A stretch of DNA of 19,832 nt from Bacteroidia bacterium (GTDB taxonomy: Bacteria > Bacteroidota > Bacteroidia > SpSt-205), in contig JANXCJ010000022.1 in assembly GCA_025060275.1 (NCBI GenBank), forward strand, positions 1 to 19,832, given 5' to 3'. Below, piece after piece: positions 14,660 through 19,832 of the stretch. Every line of letters begins with the position of its first letter. The first letter of the stretch is position 1. The position numbers and the translations under genes were made by a program. Below the pieces are notes generated by a model, which ran no database searches, was not told the DNA's origin, and worked only from the letters and a program-made list of their open reading frames with translations.

Positions 14660-16104
14660 CGCAGGTGAAGGGCTCTTTGTGAAAGGTTCTGTGCCTCAAG
14701 CTTCACAATAATTACGCGTAAGCGAGCAGGTGGTACGCCATAATTTGCAATAAGAGTTTTTCGGATAGCATGGAGCTCTCGGAGGCGTCTTTCTCGCTGG
14801 CGTGGCTTACGGTAGTAGCCTATGAGTTCCCATGCAGACTCTGGAGAGGGTAGAGGAAATGTCTTAAGAACCTTAGCCCACTCTTCCAGGGGGGGTCTAT
14901 TCGTGCCATCCCAAAAAAGGTTAGTAGGGCGGCCAATAGAGTCTCTTTTAGTTTCTATGGAAGGCTGGAGTAGAGGTAGCGTATCCATTAGTAAAAGCTC
15001 ATTATACAACCATATCCCCTGTCGCCTAAAGCTCCAGCCCTTTTTCCATACTTCTGTGGCTAGGGTCTCAGGCAGCTCCATGCTATCTCGCCGTAGAATA
15101 GAAGCAATCCAAATGTCAGGATGTTTCTCAGGGTAGGTCAAGATATAGGCCCGGGCGAGCTTGTAGGCTGCCTGCCATACTTGTATTTCTGTGCTATCTT
15201 TAGGGCGAATTTCAGAGAGGTTTCTCAAAAAGCGGTAGCTCTTCCCATCTAATCGCGCTTGGAGGAAATAAACTGAGTCTCCCCAAAAAAAGCCTCTCCA
15301 CTGAATAGGGGGGGCCTCTCTATGCCACTTTTGAATAAAAGCCTGAATAAAAGCTAAGCGTTCTGGAAGTTGAAGAGGAGTGGCTATTTTTAGGGCCACG
15401 TAAGCAGGGTATGCCCAGATATTTTCTTCTGTAGTGTCAGTAGGAGAAGAAGGGGAGGGAGAAGGGGGCGATGTACTCTCACTGAATGAAAAGGGAACTC
15501 GAAAAAGATACTTCCGAATCTGGATTTTCTCTCTTAGGCTTAGGTTGGTGCCTATTATCAGATAGAGGGAGTCGGGCTGCAAGTATCTTTCAATATAGAG
15601 AGCTATATCATTCTGAGAGAAGTGTGTAGGAGGTACTCCGTTTGCTAAGAGCCGCCATTCCAGTTCCCGTTGGAGAGAAGGGCCCTCCCACTTTCTAAGG
15701 AAATGTCTCCTACAATTTTCCCACTTAGGAGCGGAGGTGTAAAAGACTTGACTCAAGGCATCGTATAGCCATTCAACAGCCTGTAGTAAGTATATGCGTG
15801 GGACGGTGCCTATAAGAGCTGCGCCTTCGGGACCACTCCAAATGCTCAACTTGAGTCCTATGGAGTCCGCAAGGGACTCAAGAAAATCTTTTTTTCCTCC
15901 TACTGTACCTCTCCATATAGCGGCATAGGCTACTAGTGCTCCTATCTCCCACTGGTGGGGCCTGTGGGCCCAGCTAAGACTGATCCATATTACGGGTCGG
16001 CGACTCCCAAACTCAGCGAAGGTAACGAGGGTGGGATGCCCCTGCCGCCTTTCTATGACTTGACTCAAGCAGAGGCTTATTAGCCCGATAAGCCGGGCTG
16101 CCAT
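14644..16104 (-). CDS. Exported M16-peptidase-like protein with degenerate zinc site
   Basis: The 486-residue protein starts at ATG 16104 with a short signal-like segment (LIGLISLCLSQ). It resembles the N-terminal half of M16 (insulinase/PqqL-type) peptidases. WRGT (64-67) is followed by KKDFLESLADSIGLKLSIWS, like the family 'F.GT......l......G..l.a', and YLQPDSLYLIIGTN (174-187) matches 'Y.P.n..l...Gd'. In active enzymes HxxEH lies nine residues before the GT; here that span reads LVAYA (57-61), so both histidines and the glutamate are lost. A Ser/Pro/Thr linker (209-226) leads to a second domain. It overlaps the ppx end by 25 bases and the downstream gene by 16. M16 proteins often work as an active plus an inactive subunit; no active partner is in the window. 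Confidence 0.6.
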   Translation of the reverse strand: MAARLIGLISLCLSQVIERRQGHPTLVTFAEFGSRRPVIWISLSWAHRPHQWEIGALVAYAAIWRGTVGGKKDFLESLADSIGLKLSIWSGPEGAALIGTVPRIYLLQAVEWLYDALSQVFYTSAPKWENCRRHFLRKWEGPSLQRELEWRLLANGVPPTHFSQNDIALYIERYLQPDSLYLIIGTNLSLREKIQIRKYLFRVPFSFSESTSPPSPSPSSPTDTTEENIWAYPAYVALKIATPLQLPERLAFIQAFIQKWHREAPPIQWRGFFWGDSVYFLQARLDGKSYRFLRNLSEIRPKDSTEIQVWQAAYKLARAYILTYPEKHPDIWIASILRRDSMELPETLATEVWKKGWSFRRQGIWLYNELLLMDTLPLLQPSIETKRDSIGRPTNLFWDGTNRPPLEEWAKVLKTFPLPSPESAWELIGYYRKPRQRERRLRELHAIRKTLIANYGVPPARLRVIIVKLEAQNLSQRALHLRCCVE

Positions 16105-17648
16105 GCTAACTGAAGGGAGAAATGGCGATTATAACTTCGCTCAAAAAAGTCCTGTACCTCTGCGATTATGGCGGGTATATATTGACCTACATTTCCCTCT
16201 GGCGTATCGGCTGAGATTTCAATATTGGTGTCTGTGTAAGCTACAGAGACGTGATGGGGACCGTGATGGAGGTACTTCGCTAATTGATCTGAGAGGCGTA
16301 GAATGGGCGCGAGATACCCAATTATCTTTTTTTGGCTTCGTGGCAGTGCACTGTAATGGAAATGGTCAGAGGAGGGGATGCTTTTTCGGTGGTATCTTAC
16401 CAAGTTAGCTATTACCAGAAGCTCTTCTGGACTGAATCCCGGCATGGGGCTATTCAGGAGGATGTAGAGCCCATGCTTATGATGTCCGCTGGGATTTATG
16501 AAGTGCCCAATATCATGGAGATAGGCTGCGTAGGCGAGCCATTCCTTTTCCTGAGCTGTAAGGTGGTGAAGGGGACGGAGCAGATCAAAGAGCTTTTCTG
16601 CCCATTCCCGGGTGTGTTGGGCATGTAGGGTATTTATTTGGTATTTGTCTCCTAAGGCGCGCACACTTTTTTCTCTTAGCGAAGTCCCTACCGCAATAGA
16701 GCCGTTGAGTAGCTGCTTGGCATATTCGTATATAATCCCTTCGCGCAAGGCATATTCACTTATGATGATACGAGAAATGGGTAATGCCTGAAGTATGCGT
16801 TCTACAAGGACAGCTCCATAAGGCATGTAGGGAGCTCTTTCAGCTTGCATTCCTTTGAGACGAAGGCGTTCAGAAAGGGGTAGAGTTGTGAGCTTCTTGT
16901 AGATAGGGTAGAAAAGCATCGGACTAAACTGATAACCATGAATTGTCTGCGCGGATAAGTTATCTCCGGAATGGTGGGCTATAAGACGGGCTAAGGTTTT
17001 GAAGGTGCCTGAGCTGCCAATGAGATAGCTGATATTTTCCTTAGGGATAGCTGAAAGGAAGGGAAGAAGTATTTTATGCACATGGGTTTGTATCTGAGAT
17101 AGAATGTTAGGGGAAAAAGGGTCAGGCTCAGGAAATAACTTAGCCAAGGTAGTAACGCCTAAAGGAAGGCTCGTAAGGTGTAGAATTTCCCCCCCCTTCC
17201 CTAAGATGAACTCTACTGAGCCACCTCCTATATCCATTAGGAGATAGGGCTCCTCTGGTAGGGGTAGGCCATTTTTGACACCCTCATGAATGAGACGAGC
17301 TTCTTCTACACCTGAGAGTATGCGGATCATAATCCCTAGCTCGTGTTTTGCGGCTTCTATGAGCAGAGAAGCATTTTGAGCTTGCCGAAAAGCCTCTGTT
17401 CCACATGCTAATATACGGGATACTTGCATTTCTTGGCACAACTTGACAAATGAACGGAGTACTCCCAGTCCCCGTACGAGTGCTTCCTCTGAGAAACAGG
17501 GGGGCTCTCCTCCTAACTCGCGCCCTAAAAAAACAAACTCCCGAACCCGTCTCTCTAAGCGAACTTCCTGTTTTTCTGAGTCAATGGAAGCTATAAGTAA
17601 GTGAAAAGAGTTTGTTCCTAAGTCTAAGGCAGCGATGCGATTACTCAT
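16080..17648 (-). CDS. ppx: Exopolyphosphatase / pppGpp phosphohydrolase with HD domain
   Basis: The 522-residue cytosolic protein degrades polyphosphate from its ends, hydrolyses pppGpp, or both. The actin-like fold is clear: ALDLGTNSFHLLIA (7-20, first phosphate loop), RILSGVEEARLIHEG (109-123, with E115 in the place of the catalytic glutamate), LMDIGGGSVEFILG (137-150, second phosphate loop). From about residue 345 comes an HD-type domain with YLHDIGHFINPSGHHKHG (376-393), complete at H378-D379. Ppx and GppA cannot be told apart with confidence here. Its ATG overlaps the stop of the upstream TerB-like gene (ATGA), so it belongs to the lepA operon, and it overlaps the M16-like gene downstream. 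Confidence 0.93.
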   Translation of the reverse strand: MSNRIAALDLGTNSFHLLIASIDSEKQEVRLERRVREFVFLGRELGGEPPCFSEEALVRGLGVLRSFVKLCQEMQVSRILACGTEAFRQAQNASLLIEAAKHELGIMIRILSGVEEARLIHEGVKNGLPLPEEPYLLMDIGGGSVEFILGKGGEILHLTSLPLGVTTLAKLFPEPDPFSPNILSQIQTHVHKILLPFLSAIPKENISYLIGSSGTFKTLARLIAHHSGDNLSAQTIHGYQFSPMLFYPIYKKLTTLPLSERLRLKGMQAERAPYMPYGAVLVERILQALPISRIIISEYALREGIIYEYAKQLLNGSIAVGTSLREKSVRALGDKYQINTLHAQHTREWAEKLFDLLRPLHHLTAQEKEWLAYAAYLHDIGHFINPSGHHKHGLYILLNSPMPGFSPEELLVIANLVRYHRKSIPSSDHFHYSALPRSQKKIIGYLAPILRLSDQLAKYLHHGPHHVSVAYTDTNIEISADTPEGNVGQYIPAIIAEVQDFFERSYNRHFSLQLAWQPGLSG

Positions 17649-18193
17649 TTTACTTTTTCAAGTAGAGTATGGAGATAGGAGAGAGCTTCGGGAGCTGCAG
17701 AAAAATTAAGCTCCTCTGTAAGCTTTTCTATTTCGGCTCTCTCCTTGTCAGAAATTAATTCAACCTGCTCCTTATCTAACTTGTCTGTTTTTCGCAGCCT
17801 GAGGAGAAGATTTTGGACAATGTCGCCTGTGCTGGCCGCAGCAATAGCGAATAAGAATTCTGCCTGCTCCTTATATAGTTCGGGGCGTTCATTCAATAAG
17901 GCGCGTAAGGCATGGAGAAATCTTTCACGCCAAAAGGGGCAATCTATAGCTAAGTAGCGCATCTCTGTTCGCCAATCTATACTTTCATAAGGTACCCCTT
18001 CTTGTCTGCACAAAAAAGCGACAATTTCCTCTAAGCGATGTACCTCCGAGGTGTCTGTGAAACCATCCGCCTGTGCTACAATAATAGAAGGAAAAGCCCG
18101 CAGAAGTATCTCAAAGCTTTTCCTTTCCATTCGGGTGCGTCTCTCCCGCTGATAATCACTCCAGACAGCTTCTATTATTTCTTTGGCTTGCAT
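17645..18193 (-). CDS. Uncharacterised helical protein, possibly TerB-like
   Basis: This 182-residue, highly charged, cytosolic protein has no signal or membrane segment. Residues 37-62 (IIVAQADGFTDTSEVHRLEE...) match the TerB-like pattern 'ADG....E...l..i', where an acidic ADG loop follows a helix. The rest is helical (RERFLHALRALLNERPELYK, EQAEFLFAIAAASTGDIVQN). I do not recognise a specific family. It begins two bases after the lepA stop and its TGA overlaps the ppx ATG, so it is translated together with both. Coupling to lepA and ppx hints at a housekeeping or stress role, but that is position only. Confidence 0.8.
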   Translation of the reverse strand: MQAKEIIEAVWSDYQRERRTRMERKSFEILLRAFPSIIVAQADGFTDTSEVHRLEEIVAFLCRQEGVPYESIDWRTEMRYLAIDCPFWRERFLHALRALLNERPELYKEQAEFLFAIAAASTGDIVQNLLLRLRKTDKLDKEQVELISDKERAEIEKLTEELNFSAAPEALSYLHTLLEKVK

Positions 18194-18195
18194 AC

Positions 18196-19832
18196 TTAGT
18201 TTAACTTCAATACAGCCATAAAGGCTTCTTGGGGAACCTCTACGGAGCCGAGCTGGCGCATGCGTTTTTTACCTTCTTTTTGTCGTTCTAGAAGTTTGCG
18301 TTTTCGGGTGATATCCCCTCCGTAGCATTTAGCGGTTACATCCTTCCGTAGAGCTTTGAGTGTTTCCCGTGCGATGACCCTGCCGTGAATAGCCGCTTGA
18401 ATAGCTACCTCAAACTGCTGCCTGGGAATAAGCTCTTTAAGCTTCTGACATAGTTTCTTTCCCCAATCATACGCTTTATCGCGGTGGATGATGCTACTTA
18501 GAGCATCTACTTTTTCTCCATTGAGAAGGATATCTATACGCACCAGGTCGCTAGGTAGGTAACCTATTAGCTCATAATCTAATGAAGCATATCCTCGCGA
18601 AAGAGACTTGAGGCGATCATAGAAGTCAAAGATTACCTCCGCCAAGGGCATTTTGAATATGAGCTCTACTCGGCTCGGAGAAAGGTAGGTTTGATTTTTG
18701 AAGGTGCCTCTGCGACTTATGCACAGCTCCATGAGGGGTCCAATGAAGCTACTATCTGTTATGATCTGTACTCTTACGTAAGGCTCTTCTAGGTGGTCTA
18801 TCTTTGCAGGGTCGGGCATCTGGGCAGGGTTGGTTACCACTATTTTTTCTCCTGTCCGGAGATAAACATGGTAAGGCACGTTAGGCACAGTGGCGAGGAC
18901 CTCTATACTAAATTCTCGGGCTAAGCGTTCTTGTACAATCTCCATGTGCAGAAGTCCCAGGAATCCTACACGGAAGCCAAATCCCAACGCAGCAGAGGTC
19001 TCAGGCTCAAACTGGATGGCTGCGTCATTGAGCCTGAGTTTTTCCAAGGCTTCTCGGAGTTCTTCAAAGCGGCTTGCATCTACGGGGTAGAAGCCTGCGA
19101 AAACCATAGGTTTCATTTCTCGGAACCCTTTTAAGGGTTCATGGGCAGGACAGTGGGCATCCGTGAGGGTGTCTCCTACTTTTATCTCCCGTATGTTCTT
19201 GATACCTGCTATCACATATCCTACGGAACCGCAGGGTATGCTATCACAAGGCTTTCGCTTAGGCTGGAAAATCCCTACCTCTTCTATGGTATATTCTGCA
19301 CCTGTAGCCATGAGCCGGATGCGCTGACCGGGGCGGAGGGTGCCTTCTTTCACACGCACGTAGGCGATAGCACCCCGATAAGTATCAAATTGAGAGTCAA
19401 ATATAAGCGCACGAAGAGGCTCTTCCTGTGCTTCTCGGGGGGGTGGAATCCTATCAATAATCGCATGTAAAATTTTCTCTATGCCGATGCCTTCTTTTGC
19501 ACTAGCGTAGATTACTTCTGCCGGTTTGCAACCCAAAAGCTCTACTACTTGATCGCGTATTTCATCGGGGCGTGCAGCAGGTAAATCTATCTTGTTCAGT
19601 ACAGGTATAATCTCTAAATCCTGCTCTAAGGCCAGATATAGATTTGCAAGGGTTTGAGCTTGTATGCCCTGGCTCGCATCCACTACTAAGAGGGCACCTT
19701 CGCAAGCAGCGATAGCTCGGGAAACCTCATAGGAAAAATCCACATGCCCTGGCGTGTCTATAAGATTTAGGATATAACCTTGACAATGCATCTGTACAGG
19801 ATGACTCTTTATGGTAATCCCTTTCTCTCTCT
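18196..19832 (-). CDS. lepA: Elongation factor 4 (LepA), N-terminus outside window
   Basis: This ribosome-associated GTPase acts on stalled or back-tracked elongation and on initiation. The frame stays open to the window edge: before ATG 19791 it reads REKGITIKSHPVQ, the conserved switch I region, so that ATG is not the start. About 544 residues are present; roughly 50, with the P-loop, are missing. Seen are DTPGHVDF (G3), PVLNKIDLP (G4), YASAKEG (G5), the LepA-specific elongation-factor-like domains, and the diagnostic C-terminal YGGDITRKRKLLERQKEGKK ending GSVEVPQEAFMAVLKLN. It is intact at its 3' end and heads the operon through the TerB-like gene, ppx and the M16-like pair. Confidence 0.96.
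   Translation of the reverse strand, partial: REKGITIKSHPVQMHCQGYILNLIDTPGHVDFSYEVSRAIAACEGALLVVDASQGIQAQTLANLYLALEQDLEIIPVLNKIDLPAARPDEIRDQVVELLGCKPAEVIYASAKEGIGIEKILHAIIDRIPPPREAQEEPLRALIFDSQFDTYRGAIAYVRVKEGTLRPGQRIRLMATGAEYTIEEVGIFQPKRKPCDSIPCGSVGYVIAGIKNIREIKVGDTLTDAHCPAHEPLKGFREMKPMVFAGFYPVDASRFEELREALEKLRLNDAAIQFEPETSAALGFGFRVGFLGLLHMEIVQERLAREFSIEVLATVPNVPYHVYLRTGEKIVVTNPAQMPDPAKIDHLEEPYVRVQIITDSSFIGPLMELCISRRGTFKNQTYLSPSRVELIFKMPLAEVIFDFYDRLKSLSRGYASLDYELIGYLPSDLVRIDILLNGEKVDALSSIIHRDKAYDWGKKLCQKLKELIPRQQFEVAIQAAIHGRVIARETLKALRKDVTAKCYGGDITRKRKLLERQKEGKKRMRQLGSVEVPQEAFMAVLKLN

Noticed and set aside
16103..16628. Two overlapping plus-strand frames opposite ppx
   Set aside because: Both lie antisense to the ppx HD domain and have no recognisable motif.

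Overview
The window looks like a chromosomal segment of a bacterium, most probably a Bacteroidota-related (FCB group) lineage. The pointers are an orotate phosphoribosyltransferase of Bacteroidota type, a secreted protein carrying the 'YHYEDI...W...IPK.Q' pattern that I associate with Bacteroidota, near absence of Shine-Dalgarno sequences before starts, and several GTG/TTG starts. This is an inference from family resemblance; no rRNA or other decisive marker is present. No tRNA, rRNA, CRISPR array, IS transposase or prophage gene was seen.

Region 1 (1-2496) is a decayed accessory patch. It holds the C-terminal end of a DNA methyltransferase (+), the frameshifted remains of a second, D12-class adenine methyltransferase (-), a FkbM-type SAM methyltransferase cut off halfway through its catalytic domain (-), an unrecognised 80-codon relic, and a 12-bp perfect inverted repeat. 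Region 2 (2497-5101, minus strand) is hsp20, an intrinsic terminator, pyrE, then a secreted protein; the pyrE start sits directly against the terminator. Region 3 (5204-6381, plus strand) is a CbpA-type DnaJ, divergent from hsp20, followed by a YraN-family nuclease-fold gene that has no recognisable start codon. Region 4 (6378-8736, minus) is a macro-domain protein and an MsbA-like ABC exporter.

Region 5 (8749-13424, plus) begins with a GT-B glycosyltransferase only 12 bp from the divergent macro gene. A tightly packed four-gene operon follows: TatT (TPR-type partner), a DctP/TatP-type solute receptor, a DctQ small permease and a DctM large permease. This is a complete TPR-associated TRAP transporter (TPAT), as first described in Treponema pallidum.

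Region 6 (13646-19832, minus) is one overlapping operon: lepA (cut by the window edge), a TerB-like small protein, a Ppx/GppA phosphatase with an HD domain, and two exported proteins that resemble the halves of an M16 (insulinase-type) peptidase whose zinc site has been lost.

The housekeeping genes (lepA, pyrE, ppx, msbA-like, dnaJ, hsp20) are intact, so the frameshift clusters in region 1 look like genuine gene decay rather than poor sequence. The points most worth a second look are the TPAT operon, the M16-like pair tied to lepA-ppx, the start-less yraN, and the terminator abutting pyrE.
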